Assembly (NCBI RefSeq): GCF_000716445.1
Contig: NZ_JNWK01000003.1
Coordinates: forward strand, 124,001-188,000
Length of the DNA stretch: 64,000 nucleotides
Direction: 5' to 3'
Origin: Streptomyces wedmorensis
GTDB taxonomy: Bacteria > Actinomycetota > Actinomycetes > Streptomycetales > Streptomycetaceae
Shown here one piece after another: positions 16,139 through 23,480 of the stretch (position 1 is its first letter; every line of letters starts with the position of its first letter). The notes below the pieces were generated by a model that searched no databases, was not told the DNA's origin, and saw only the letters and a program-made list of their open reading frames with translations. Both the position numbers and the translations under genes were made by a program.

Positions 16139-16707
16139 GCCACGCAGTCGGCCACGTGGTCGTCGACGAGGCCGCAGGCCTGCATCAGGGCGTAGGCGGT
16201 GGTGGGGCCGATGAAGCGGAGGCCGCGCTTCTTGAGGGCCTTGGAGAGGGCCGTGGACTCGTCCGTGACGGCCGGGACGTCCGAGACCGTACGCGGGGCG
16301 GGCCGGGTCGCCGGGTCGGGGGCGTACGACCAGATCAGGGTGTCGAGTTCGCCCGGGTCCCAGCCGGCGAGCAGCTTCGCGTTGGCGAGGGTGGCGTCGA
16401 TCTTGGCGCGGTTGCGGATGATGCCCTCGTCGGCGAGGAGCCGCTCGCGGTCCGCCTCGCCGAATCCGGCCACCGAGGCGATGTCGAAGTCCGCGAAGGC
16501 ACGCCTGAAGCCCTCGCGGCGGCGCAGGATCGTGATCCAGGACAGGCCCGACTGGAAGGCCTCGAGGCAGAGCCGCTCGAACAGCGCGTCGTCGCCGTGG
16601 ACCGGGCGGCCCCACTCCTCGTCGTGGTACGTCACGTAGTCCTCGGTCGACAGGCCCCAGGGGCAGCGGAGCCGCCCGTCCGGGCCGGGTACCGCCCCGC
16701 CGGTCAC
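16123..16707 (-). CDS. tag: DNA-3-methyladenine glycosylase I
   Basis: A 194-residue base-excision repair enzyme that removes 3-methyladenine. It shows the family pattern RCPWGLSTEDYVTYHDEEWG at the N-terminus, AFQSGLSWITILRRREGF with the helix that contacts the base, and RFIGPTTAYALMQACGLVDD with DHVADC near the C-terminus, whose Cys and His residues would bind the structural zinc. GTG at 16707 overlaps the stop of the DivIVA-like gene as GTGA, so the two are translationally coupled, the same pairing as Rv1209-tagA in M. tuberculosis. Confidence 0.93.
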   Translation of the reverse strand: MTGGAVPGPDGRLRCPWGLSTEDYVTYHDEEWGRPVHGDDALFERLCLEAFQSGLSWITILRRREGFRRAFADFDIASVAGFGEADRERLLADEGIIRNRAKIDATLANAKLLAGWDPGELDTLIWSYAPDPATRPAPRTVSDVPAVTDESTALSKALKKRGLRFIGPTTAYALMQACGLVDDHVADCVARGGR

Positions 16708-17030
16708 TGCTGGTCGCCTTCGCGGTCCGGGCCCCCGGCGGCGCCCGCGAGGGCCTCCTCCAGCTCGGCGATCCGCGCGTCCCGCTCGGCGATCTCGGCT
16801 CCGAGCCGGACCAGGACGTCGTCCACGTCCGCCATCCGGTAGCCGCGGGCCGTGACGGGGAGGCGGAGCGCCTCGACGTCGGCGCGGTCCACCGGCCGGG
16901 CCGCCGGAAGGGGGTCGACGAGCTGCTCGGGCGCCACCTCGGGCAGCACCTCGCTGTCGCCGCCGCCGACCACGGCCAGGGTCACCGCGGCCACGACCAC
17001 GACCATCGTGATGAGCAGAAACCAGAACAC
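16704..17030 (-). CDS. DivIVA-domain small membrane protein
   Basis: A 108-residue protein with one N-terminal helix (VFWFLLITMVVVVAAVTLAV), a short acidic linker, then a DivIVA-like motif (LPVTARGYRMADVDDVLVRL) and a coiled coil (GAEIAERDARIAELEEALAG). The motif is like those that sense curved membrane or recruit growth proteins, so a cell-envelope or polar role is plausible. GTG 17030 is preceded by GGGGAGAGG. It is divergent from folP (about 100-bp gap) and overlaps tag by 4 bp. Confidence 0.82.
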   Translation of the reverse strand: MFWFLLITMVVVVAAVTLAVVGGGDSEVLPEVAPEQLVDPLPAARPVDRADVEALRLPVTARGYRMADVDDVLVRLGAEIAERDARIAELEEALAGAAGGPDREGDQQ

Positions 17031-17133
17031 CTGCGTGCCTCTCCCCGGAGTGGAAATCGTCCCGTGCCGATCGTGCCATGCGTCACCGGCGGTTAGGGTC
17101 ACAGGCGAACGGACGCGAGGGAGGACAAAAGGG

Positions 17134-17994
17134 ATGCTGCGCTTGGGACGGCGTGAATTCGGGCCGCACGAGCCGGTGATCATGGCGATCGTGAACCGGA
17201 CCCCGGACTCCTTCTACGACCAGGGCGCGACCTTCCGGGACGAGCCGGCGCTCGCCCGGGTCGAGCAGGCGGTCGCCGAGGGCGCGGCGATCATCGACAT
17301 CGGCGGGGTCAAGGCGGGCCCCGGCGAGGAGGTGACGGCCGAGGAGGAGGCGCGCCGCACGGTCGGCTTCGTGGCCGAGGTCCGCAGGCGCCACCCCGAC
17401 GTGGTGATCAGCGTGGACACCTGGCGGGCCGATGTCGGCGCGGCCGTCTGCGAGGCGGGCGCGGACGTCCTCAACGACGCGTGGGGCGGGGTCGACCCGG
17501 GTCTCGCGGAGGTGGCCGCCAAGTACGGCGCGGGCCTCGTCTGCACGCACGCCGGCGGCGCGGAGCCGCGGACGCGGCCGCACCGGGTGGAGTACGACGA
17601 CGTGATGGCCGACATCCTGCGGGTCACGGTCGGGCTCGCGGAGCAGGCGGCGGCGCTGGGCGTCCGCCGGGACGCGATCATGATCGACCCGGGTCACGAC
17701 TTCGGGAAGAACACCCGGCACAGCCTGGAGGCGACCCGTCGGCTCGGCGAGATGACGGACACGGGGTGGCCGGTGCTGGTGTCCCTGTCGAACAAGGACT
17801 TCGTGGGCGAGACGCTGGACCGGCCGGTGAAGGAGCGGGTCCTCGGGACGCTGGCGACGACGGCGGTGTCGGCCTGGCTCGGGGCCCAGGTGTACCGGGT
17901 GCACGAGGTCGCCGAGACCCGGCAGGTCCTGGACATGGTGGCGTCGATCGCCGGGCACCGGGCGCCCGCCGTGGCCCGGCGCGGGCTGGCGTAG
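17134..17994 (+). CDS. folP: Dihydropteroate synthase family protein, FolP2-like
   Basis: A 286-residue TIM-barrel protein of the DHPS family, which couples p-aminobenzoate to a pterin in folate synthesis. Motifs are MAIVNRTPDSFYDQGATF at the start of the barrel, AIIDIGGVKAGPG for the pterin site, SVDTWRADVG, LNDAWGG and IDPGHDFGKNT. GGVKAGPG replaces the GGESTRPG of catalytically proven DHPS, a difference also seen in mycobacterial FolP2, which is thought not to have normal DHPS activity. It may therefore be a paralogue, and a canonical folP may exist elsewhere. GGGAGGA precedes ATG 17134. Confidence 0.85.
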   Translation: MLRLGRREFGPHEPVIMAIVNRTPDSFYDQGATFRDEPALARVEQAVAEGAAIIDIGGVKAGPGEEVTAEEEARRTVGFVAEVRRRHPDVVISVDTWRADVGAAVCEAGADVLNDAWGGVDPGLAEVAAKYGAGLVCTHAGGAEPRTRPHRVEYDDVMADILRVTVGLAEQAAALGVRRDAIMIDPGHDFGKNTRHSLEATRRLGEMTDTGWPVLVSLSNKDFVGETLDRPVKERVLGTLATTAVSAWLGAQVYRVHEVAETRQVLDMVASIAGHRAPAVARRGLA

Positions 17995-18016
17995 TCGGGC
18001 CCGGTGGGCCGGTGGC

Positions 18017-18062
18017 CGGTTGTGCCACCCGCTCCGCCCCGCGGAACGGGTGCCCACAACCG
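18017..18062 (+). terminator. Hairpin between folP and LOG-family gene
   Basis: Convergent gap of 79 bp. CGGTTGTG (18017-18024) pairs with CACAACCG (18055-18062) and CACCCG with CGGGTG inside it, separated by a small internal loop. It fits a bidirectional terminator. Confidence 0.6.
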
Positions 18063-18073
18063 ACCTGACGGCC

Positions 18074-18823
18074 CTACTTGCCGGTCTCCTTCGTCACCAG
18101 GGCGACCGCCTCTTCCACGTCGTCCGTGACGTGGAAGAGGAGGAGGTCGCGTTCGGAGGCCTTGCCGCCGGCGACGACGGAGTCGCGGAGCCAGTCGACG
18201 AGGCCCTTCCAGTACTCGGTGCCGAAGAGGACGATCGGGAACCGGGTGACCTTGCGGGTCTGGACGAGGGTGAGCGCCTCGAAGAGCTCGTCGAGGGTGC
18301 CGAGGCCACCGGGGAGCACGACGAAGCCCTGCGCGTACTTCACGAACATCGTCTTGCGGACGAAGAAGTAGCGGAAGTTCACGCCGATGTCGACGTGCTG
18401 GTTGAGCCCCTGCTCGAAGGGGAGCTCGATGCCGAGGCCGACGGACACGCCCTTGGCCTCCCGCGCGCCCTTGTTGGCGGCCTCCATGGCGCCGGGGCCG
18501 CCGCCCGTGATGACCGCGAACCCGGCCTCGACGAGCGCGCGGCCGATCCGTACGCCCGCCTCGTACTCGGGCGAGTCCGGCTTCGTGCGGGCGGAGCCGA
18601 AGACGCTGATGGCGCTCGGCAGTTCGGCGAGGGCGCCGAAGCCCTCGACGAACTCGGACTGGATGCGCATGACGCGCCAGGGGTCGGTGTGCACCCACTC
18701 CGAGTCGCCCTCGGTGTCGAGCAGTCGCTGGTCCGTCGTCCCCGGCTGGACCTGGTCCCTGCGCCGCAGCACCGGACCGAGACGCTGCTCCTCGGGCTTC
18801 GCCATTCCCTCGGGAATGCCCAT
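18074..18823 (-). CDS. LOG-family protein (TIGR00730 type)
   Basis: A 249-residue Rossmann-fold protein of the lysine-decarboxylase-like/LOG family. It shows the signature GGGPGAMEAANKGA and the active-site motif LPGGLGTLDELFEALT. LOG enzymes split cytokinin ribotides or related nucleoside monophosphates into base and ribose phosphate, so nucleotide N-ribosyl hydrolysis is the likely reaction; no lysine decarboxylase activity is expected. The start ATG 18823 (MGIPEGMAKPEEQRL) follows a good GGAGGGAG site. A 30-bp palindrome lies 25 bp upstream. The M. tuberculosis counterpart Rv1205 is likewise close to dapE and folP2. Confidence 0.88.
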   Translation of the reverse strand: MGIPEGMAKPEEQRLGPVLRRRDQVQPGTTDQRLLDTEGDSEWVHTDPWRVMRIQSEFVEGFGALAELPSAISVFGSARTKPDSPEYEAGVRIGRALVEAGFAVITGGGPGAMEAANKGAREAKGVSVGLGIELPFEQGLNQHVDIGVNFRYFFVRKTMFVKYAQGFVVLPGGLGTLDELFEALTLVQTRKVTRFPIVLFGTEYWKGLVDWLRDSVVAGGKASERDLLLFHVTDDVEEAVALVTKETGK

Positions 18824-18847
18824 GGCCTGCTCCCTCCGCCGATCGGC

Positions 18848-18877
18848 GATCAGCTGTCGATCGATCGCCAACTGATC
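18848..18877. promoter_or_regulatory. 30-bp near-perfect palindrome upstream of LOG gene
   Basis: GATCAGCTGTCGAT on one side and its complement (two mismatches) on the other meet at a central CGATCG. The element lies between a TACTCT hexamer (18891-18896 read on the minus strand) and the LOG start, so it would sit in the early leader of that transcript. It looks like an operator for a dimeric regulator, though an mRNA hairpin is also possible. Confidence 0.5.
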
Positions 18878-18932
18878 TTCTGGTCCGGTCAGAGTAGGAC
18901 GACAGAGGTGACGAAACACGAAATTACGGAAG

Positions 18933-20027
18933 TCAGGCAGTGAGCCAGTCGCGGAGCCGTGCCTCGCAGTGGTGGATCCGCTCGACGGGGACGTGCTCGT
19001 CCCGCTTGTGCGCGTAGATCGGATCGCCCGGCCCGTAGTTGACGGCGGGGACGCCGAGGGCGCTGAAACGGGCGACGTCGGTCCAGCCGAACTTGGGCTG
19101 CGCGCTGCCGCCGACGGCCTTCATGAAGGCCTCGGCGGCCGGGTGGGAGAGGCCGGGCAGGGCGCCGGGGCTCTCGTCGTCGATGACGAACTCGGCGATG
19201 TCGCAGCCGTCGAAGAACTCCCGGACGTAGGCGAGGGCCTCGGCCGGGGAGCGGTCGGGCGCGTACCGGTAGTTGACGGTGACGGCGCAGGCGTCGGGGA
19301 TGACGTTGGTGGCGACGCCGGCGGTGATCGCCACGGCGTTGAGGCCCTCGTGGTACTCCAGGCCGTCGATGACCGGCTTGCGCGGCTCGTACGCGGCGAG
19401 GCGGGCGAGGATCGGGGCGGCGGTGTGGATGGCGTTGGAGCCCATCCAGGAGCGCGCGGAGTGGGCCCGCTCGCCCGCCGTGTGCAGGATGACGCGCAGC
19501 GTGCCCTGGCAGCCGCCCTCGACCTGGGTGTCGGAGGGCTCCAGGAGGACGGCGAAGTCGCCCTCGAGCCAGTCGGGGTGCGCGGCGGCGATCTTGCCGA
19601 GGCCGTTGAGGTCGGCGGCGACCTCCTCGTTGTCGTAGAAGACGAACGTGAGGTCGCGGTTGGGCTCGGTGACGGTCGCGGCGATCCGGAGCTGGACGGC
19701 GACGCCGGACTTCATGTCGGAGGTGCCGCAGCCCCACAGGACGCCGTCCTCGTCGAGCCGCGAGGGCACGTTGTCGGCGATCGGCACGGTGTCGATGTGG
19801 CCGGCGAGGACGACCCGCTCGCCGCGGCCGAGGTGGGTCCGGGCGACGACGTTGTTGCCGTAGCGGTCGACGGTGAGGTGCGGCAGGAGGCGCAGGGCCT
19901 GCTCGATCGCGTCCGCGAGCGGCTGCTCGGTCCCGCTGACGGAGGGGAAGTCGACGAGGGCGGCGGTGAGCGCGGCCCCGTCCTGGAAAAGGTCGAGGGG
20001 GCCGTCGAGCGGGGTGATGTCTGCCAT
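18933..20027 (-). CDS. dapE: Succinyl-diaminopimelate desuccinylase
   Basis: A 364-residue M20-family zinc hydrolase that removes succinate from N-succinyl-LL-diaminopimelate in lysine and peptidoglycan precursor synthesis. Metal and catalytic motifs: VVLAGHIDTVP (His and Asp), CGTSDMKSGVAV, FVFYDNEEVAA (catalytic Glu pair) and the C-terminal NYGPGDPIYAHKRDEHV (metal His). Length is typical. The ATG at 20027 has no ribosome binding site. TAGGGT (20034-20039 on the minus strand) ends 6 nt before it, so translation is probably leaderless. Its partner dapC is about 1.8 kb away in the same direction. Confidence 0.95.
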   Translation of the reverse strand: MADITPLDGPLDLFQDGAALTAALVDFPSVSGTEQPLADAIEQALRLLPHLTVDRYGNNVVARTHLGRGERVVLAGHIDTVPIADNVPSRLDEDGVLWGCGTSDMKSGVAVQLRIAATVTEPNRDLTFVFYDNEEVAADLNGLGKIAAAHPDWLEGDFAVLLEPSDTQVEGGCQGTLRVILHTAGERAHSARSWMGSNAIHTAAPILARLAAYEPRKPVIDGLEYHEGLNAVAITAGVATNVIPDACAVTVNYRYAPDRSPAEALAYVREFFDGCDIAEFVIDDESPGALPGLSHPAAEAFMKAVGGSAQPKFGWTDVARFSALGVPAVNYGPGDPIYAHKRDEHVPVERIHHCEARLRDWLTA

Positions 20028-20064
20028 GTGCCGACCCTAACGCGCCCTCCAGTACGGTGGGCCC
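20028..20064. promoter_or_regulatory. Overlapping divergent leaderless promoters, 37 bp
   Basis: Only 37 bp lie between the dapE ATG (20027, minus) and the GTG of the lysozyme-like gene (20065, plus). TAGGGT (minus, 20034-20039) ends 6 nt before dapE, and TACGGT (plus, 20053-20058) ends 6 nt before the other gene. At 17-bp spacing the -35 of each promoter would fall on or beside the -10 of the other. Confidence 0.6.
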
Positions 20065-21024
20065 GTGTCCGAGCCCTCCCGTCCCCGCCGTCGCGGCCGC
20101 CGCGCCCGTTCCGCGGCCGCCTTCGCCGTGCTCCTCGGCCTGGCCTCCTACGTGGCCGTACACCAGGTGACGGGCAGCAAGGGCGCGCCACGCTGCACGG
20201 TCGGCAGCGGCGAGAACCGGTACGAGTTCACTCCGGAGCAGGCGTCCAACGCGGCGACGATCTCGGCCGTGGGCACGAGCCGGGGGCTGCCGGAGCGGGC
20301 GGTGACGATCGCGCTGGCGACGGCGCTGCAGGAGTCGGCGCTGCGGAACATCGAGCACGGTGACCGGGACTCGCTCGGCCTCTTCCAGCAGCGGCCCTCG
20401 CAGGGCTGGGGGACGCCGGCGCAGATCATGGATCCGGTCTACTCGGCGGGGAAGTTCTACGAGGGCCTGGAGAAGGTCCCGGGGTACTCGCGGCTGCCGC
20501 TGACGGTGGCGGCGCAGAAGGTGCAGCGGAGCGGCTACCCGCAGGCGTACGCGAAGCACGAGCCGGACGCCACGCTCCTCTCGGCCGCGCTGACGGGCCG
20601 GTCGGCGGCCGCGCTGATCTGCACGACGAGCAAGGTGGAGGGGCCGCCGGGCGATCCCGAGCGGTTCCGCGCGGAACTGGTGCGCGCCTTCGGCGAGAAG
20701 GCGGCACCGAAGGCGGTGACGGGCGGTCCGAGCGCGGGCCGGTCGGCGGCGGAGCCCGTGGTGCTCACGCTGCCGGTCCGGGCGGCCGGGGCGGGCTCGG
20801 CGTCGGGGGCCGGTGCGGAGGAGCGGCGCGGCTGGGAGCTGGCGCAGTGGGCGGTGGCGCGGGCGGACGAGCTGGGCGTCGCCGAGGTCGGCTACCGGGA
20901 CCGGGTGTGGCGCGCGGGCGAGGCCGACGGCGGCTGGTCGAAGTCCTCGGGCGCGCCGGCCGCGGACGGGAAGGCCGGCGGGGAATCCGGCGGTGCGTCG
21001 GTCCGCGTCCGCCTCGCGCAGTAG
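20065..21024 (+). CDS. Membrane-anchored lysozyme-like protein
   Basis: A 319-residue protein with an arginine-rich start and one N-terminal helix (SAAAFAVLLGLASYVAVHQV), then an exported domain. Residues about 45 to 190 resemble a small lysozyme/transglycosylase-like fold, with a conserved Glu in ATALQESALRNIEHG, a GLFQQRPSQGWGT loop and DPVYSAGKFYEGL. The C-terminal 130 residues are a low-conservation, Gly/Ala-rich region with one globular stretch (LAQWAVARADELGVAEVGYR). Relatives are often named heavy metal transporters, which the sequence does not support. GTG 20065 appears leaderless. It is divergent from dapE, so a link to cell-wall turnover is reasonable. Confidence 0.7.
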   Translation: MSEPSRPRRRGRRARSAAAFAVLLGLASYVAVHQVTGSKGAPRCTVGSGENRYEFTPEQASNAATISAVGTSRGLPERAVTIALATALQESALRNIEHGDRDSLGLFQQRPSQGWGTPAQIMDPVYSAGKFYEGLEKVPGYSRLPLTVAAQKVQRSGYPQAYAKHEPDATLLSAALTGRSAAALICTTSKVEGPPGDPERFRAELVRAFGEKAAPKAVTGGPSAGRSAAEPVVLTLPVRAAGAGSASGAGAEERRGWELAQWAVARADELGVAEVGYRDRVWRAGEADGGWSKSSGAPAADGKAGGESGGASVRVRLAQ

Positions 21025-21326
21025 GCGGTCACGCGTACGGTCGTTCACTCGGCCGTGGCATGACGCCGGTTCGGTACGCGAGAAATTCGACATGCCTTCG
21101 AGCCCGAATTCCCTTACGCCATTCCGACCTCACAAGTCCCTTGCCACACAAGGGAAGTGACGGTTCGGCAGGCGTCTACACAATGACACGTTCGTCCGTT
21201 TTCCTCCCCACCCGACAATACGACGCATTGCCAACTCTTTACCTTCGACCTCCGCAACCTCTCCCGCCCCAGGGCCGGTTGTCACTGCGACCGAACGAAC
21301 ACGTCGCACCTCGTCGAAGGAGCACC
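21025..21326 (+). promoter_or_regulatory. Intergenic region upstream of small secreted protein
   Basis: A 302-bp gap without a gene and with noticeably lower GC than its flanks. It contains a perfect inverted repeat, TCCCTTG-CCACA-CAAGGGA (21137-21155), which may be an operator. TTGCCA (21229-21234) could be a -35 element for the gene at 21327, but no clear -10 pairs with it. Confidence 0.4.
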
Positions 21327-21800
21327 ATGTCCCTCCCCCTGACCCGTCGGATCGCCCGCGCCGCCCTCCTCATCGCGGCCGGGGCAGCCCCCGTGGTCGG
21401 TGCGGCCGGCACGGCGAGCGCCCTGGACCACGGCATCGTCCCGACCGGCTCCCTCGGCGGCGTCACCGCCCTGGACGCCGCCGGCGCGGGCAGCGCCGTC
21501 GACAGCGCCTCCCAGACCACCACCGGCGTCGTCGGCGCCACCGGCGGCCAGGCCGTCGGCACGGCCGTCCCCGCCGCCGGCAAGGCCGTCGGCGCGGCGG
21601 GCAAGACCGCCACCCCGGCCGCCCAGAAGGTGGCCGGCGACACGGCCGGCAGCGCGGGCGAGGTCGTCGGCAAGACCGCCGGCGCCGCCGCCGAGAGCGC
21701 CGAGGCGCCGACCGGGGGCGCCCTCGGCGGCGGCCTCGGCGACCTGCCGACCGGCCAGGCGCTCGGCGCCGCGCCGCTGGGCGCCCTGCCCATCGGCTGA
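21327..21800 (+). CDS. Small secreted Ala/Gly-rich protein
   Basis: A 157-residue exported protein of unknown function. A Sec signal peptide is clear: basic start MSLPLTRRIAR, hydrophobic AALLIAAGAAPVVGAAG, and probable cleavage after TASA. The mature part is low complexity, dominated by Ala, Gly, Val and Thr, with repeating GxAVGxAVPAAGKAVGAAGK-like units and a C-terminal GALGGGLGDLP tail. No membrane anchor or enzyme motif is seen. Related Streptomyces proteins are often named ATP-binding protein, but no nucleotide-binding motif is visible here. AAGGAGC precedes ATG 21327. It has its own leader region and a shared terminator with dapC. Confidence 0.7.
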   Translation: MSLPLTRRIARAALLIAAGAAPVVGAAGTASALDHGIVPTGSLGGVTALDAAGAGSAVDSASQTTTGVVGATGGQAVGTAVPAAGKAVGAAGKTATPAAQKVAGDTAGSAGEVVGKTAGAAAESAEAPTGGALGGGLGDLPTGQALGAAPLGALPIG

Positions 21801-21810
21801 CCCGCACCGG

Positions 21811-21859
21811 AACGCGCGGAGGGCCCGGGGAGCGAAAGCTCCCCGGGCCCTCCGGCGTT
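21811..21859 (+). terminator. Long bidirectional hairpin between secreted protein gene and dapC
   Basis: A 17-bp perfect GC stem (21817-21833 with 21838-21854) is capped by a GAAA tetraloop and extended past a one-base bulge by AACGC/GCGTT. It is the most stable terminator I see and serves both convergent genes. Confidence 0.88.
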
Positions 21860-21867
21860 CCGCGCGC

Positions 21868-22962
21868 TCAGCCCAGGCGCTTGACGGCCGCCTCGACCCG
21901 CTCGTCCGTCGCCGTGAACGCCACCCGCACGAAGCGCTCCCCGGCCTCGCCGTAGAAGTCGCCGGGCGCCACCAGGACGCCCTTCTCCGCCAGGTAGGCC
22001 ACGGTGTCCCAGCACGGCTCGTCCCGGGTCGCCCACAGGTACAGGCTGGCCTCGCTGTGCTCGATCCGGAAGCCGTGCGCCTCCAGGGCCGCCCGCAGCG
22101 CCGCCCGCCGGGCCGCGTACCGCTCGCGCTGCTCGGCCACGTGCGCGTCGTCGCCGAGCGCCGCGACCGTCGCCGCCTGCACCGGGGCCGCGGTCATCAT
22201 GCCGCCGTGCTTGCGGATCAGGAGCAGCTCGCCGAGGACGGCCGCGTCGCCCGCGATGAACGCGGCCCGGTAGCCGGCCAGGTTGGAGCGCTTGGACAGC
22301 GAGTGGACGGCGACGATGCCCTCGTAGGAGCCGCCGCAGACGTCCGGGTGCAGGACCGAGACCGGGTCCGCCTCCCAGCCCAGCTCCAGGTAGCACTCGT
22401 CGGAGAAGACGAGCACGCCGTGCTCGCGTGCCCAGGCCACGATCCGGGTCAGCTCGTCCTTGCCCAGGACCTTGCCGGTCGGGTTGGACGGGGAGTTGAG
22501 CCAGAGCAGCTTCAGCCCGGCCGGGTCGAGCTCGGTCGGGTCGTCGTAGACCACCGGCTCCGCGCCGCAGAGCCGCGCGCCGACCTCGTACGTCGGGTAG
22601 GCGAGCCGCGGGTACGCCACCTTGTCCCCGGCGCCGAGCCCCAGCTGCGTCGGCAGCCAGGCCACCAGCTCCTTGGAGCCCACCACCGGCAGGACGTTCT
22701 CGTAGGCGAAGCCCACCGCGCCCAGCCGCCGCTCGCACCATCCGGTGAGCGCGTCCCGCAGTTCCTTCGTCCCCCACACCGTGGGATAGCCCGGCGAGTC
22801 CGCCGCCGCGACCAGGGCCTCCTGGATCAGCGCGGGGACCGGGTCGACGGGGGTGCCGACGGAGAGGTCCACGATTCCGTCCGGGTGCGCCAGGGCCGTC
22901 TTCTTGTACGGCTCCAGCTTGTCCCAGGGGAAGACGGGCAGGCGCGAAGAGACTGCGCTCAC
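21868..22962 (-). CDS. dapC: N-succinyldiaminopimelate aminotransferase
   Basis: A 364-residue class I/II PLP-dependent aminotransferase. It begins VSAVSSRLPVFPWDKLEPYK, then DLSVGTPVDPVP. The cofactor-binding segments are WLNSPSNPTGKVL and FSDECYLELG, and the Schiff-base lysine is in VHSLSKRSNLAGYR. A ferredoxin-dapC gene pair is the recognised actinobacterial arrangement for the succinylase branch of lysine/DAP synthesis, and dapE lies nearby. The GTG start at 22962 gives the expected N-terminus. A hairpin at 23002-23036 separates it from the ferredoxin gene, so ferredoxin may be made in excess of DapC. Confidence 0.92.
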   Translation of the reverse strand: MSAVSSRLPVFPWDKLEPYKKTALAHPDGIVDLSVGTPVDPVPALIQEALVAAADSPGYPTVWGTKELRDALTGWCERRLGAVGFAYENVLPVVGSKELVAWLPTQLGLGAGDKVAYPRLAYPTYEVGARLCGAEPVVYDDPTELDPAGLKLLWLNSPSNPTGKVLGKDELTRIVAWAREHGVLVFSDECYLELGWEADPVSVLHPDVCGGSYEGIVAVHSLSKRSNLAGYRAAFIAGDAAVLGELLLIRKHGGMMTAAPVQAATVAALGDDAHVAEQRERYAARRAALRAALEAHGFRIEHSEASLYLWATRDEPCWDTVAYLAEKGVLVAPGDFYGEAGERFVRVAFTATDERVEAAVKRLG

Positions 22963-23001
22963 GGGTTGGCTCTCACTTCCTCTTGCGTACGGAAAACGCC
23001 T

Positions 23002-23036
23002 CGGTCCCGTACGGCGGCCGTGGCCGTACGGGACCG
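23002..23036 (-). terminator. Hairpin between ferredoxin gene and dapC
   Basis: A 14-bp perfect stem (CGGTCCCGTACGGC with its complement at 23023-23036) and a 7-base loop follow the ferredoxin stop. It probably attenuates read-through into dapC. Confidence 0.72.
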
Positions 23037-23047
23037 GATGCGGTCGA

Positions 23048-23368
23048 TCAGCCGTTCTGCGGCGGCAGCGCGGCGATGAACGGGTGGTCCCGCTCGATCT
23101 CGCCGAGCTTGGAGGCACCACCGGGCGAACCGAGCTCGTCGAAGAACTCGACGTTCGCCTTGTAGTAGTCCTTCCACTCCTCCGGGGTGTCGTCCTCGTA
23201 GAAGATCGCCTCGACCGGGCAGACCGGCTCACAGGCCCCACAGTCGACGCATTCGTCCGGGTGGATGTACAAGGACCGCTTGCCCTCGTAGATGCAGTCG
23301 ACGGGGCACTCCTCGATGCACGCCTTGTCCTTCACGTCGACACAAGGCTGCGCGATGACGTAGGTCAC
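23048..23368 (-). CDS. fdxA: Seven-iron ferredoxin
   Basis: A 106-residue bacterial-type ferredoxin with two cluster motifs: CVDVKDKACIEECPVDC for the mixed 3Fe-4S/4Fe-4S pair, and CVDCGACEPVCPVEAI for the second cluster. The C-terminal extension (EEWKDYYKANVEFFDEL) is typical of actinobacterial 7Fe ferredoxins that feed electrons to P450s and other oxidoreductases. GTG 23368 is preceded by GAGGAGG. The gene is upstream of dapC, as in mycobacteria. Confidence 0.93.
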   Translation of the reverse strand: MTYVIAQPCVDVKDKACIEECPVDCIYEGKRSLYIHPDECVDCGACEPVCPVEAIFYEDDTPEEWKDYYKANVEFFDELGSPGGASKLGEIERDHPFIAALPPQNG

Positions 23369-23480
23369 GCTGTCGTTCCTCCTCGATAGGGCTGGTCTGC
23401 GCGGGAGCGCGGCGTCGTCGATGCCCGCCCCTAGTATCTCCGTTCTTGGGGGCGATCCGAACAGGAGGGGCGGAGAAGCT

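Noticed and set aside
20065..21024. Heavy metal transporter name used for relatives of this protein
   Set aside because: It has one N-terminal helix and an exported lysozyme-like domain, with no metal-binding or transport motif.
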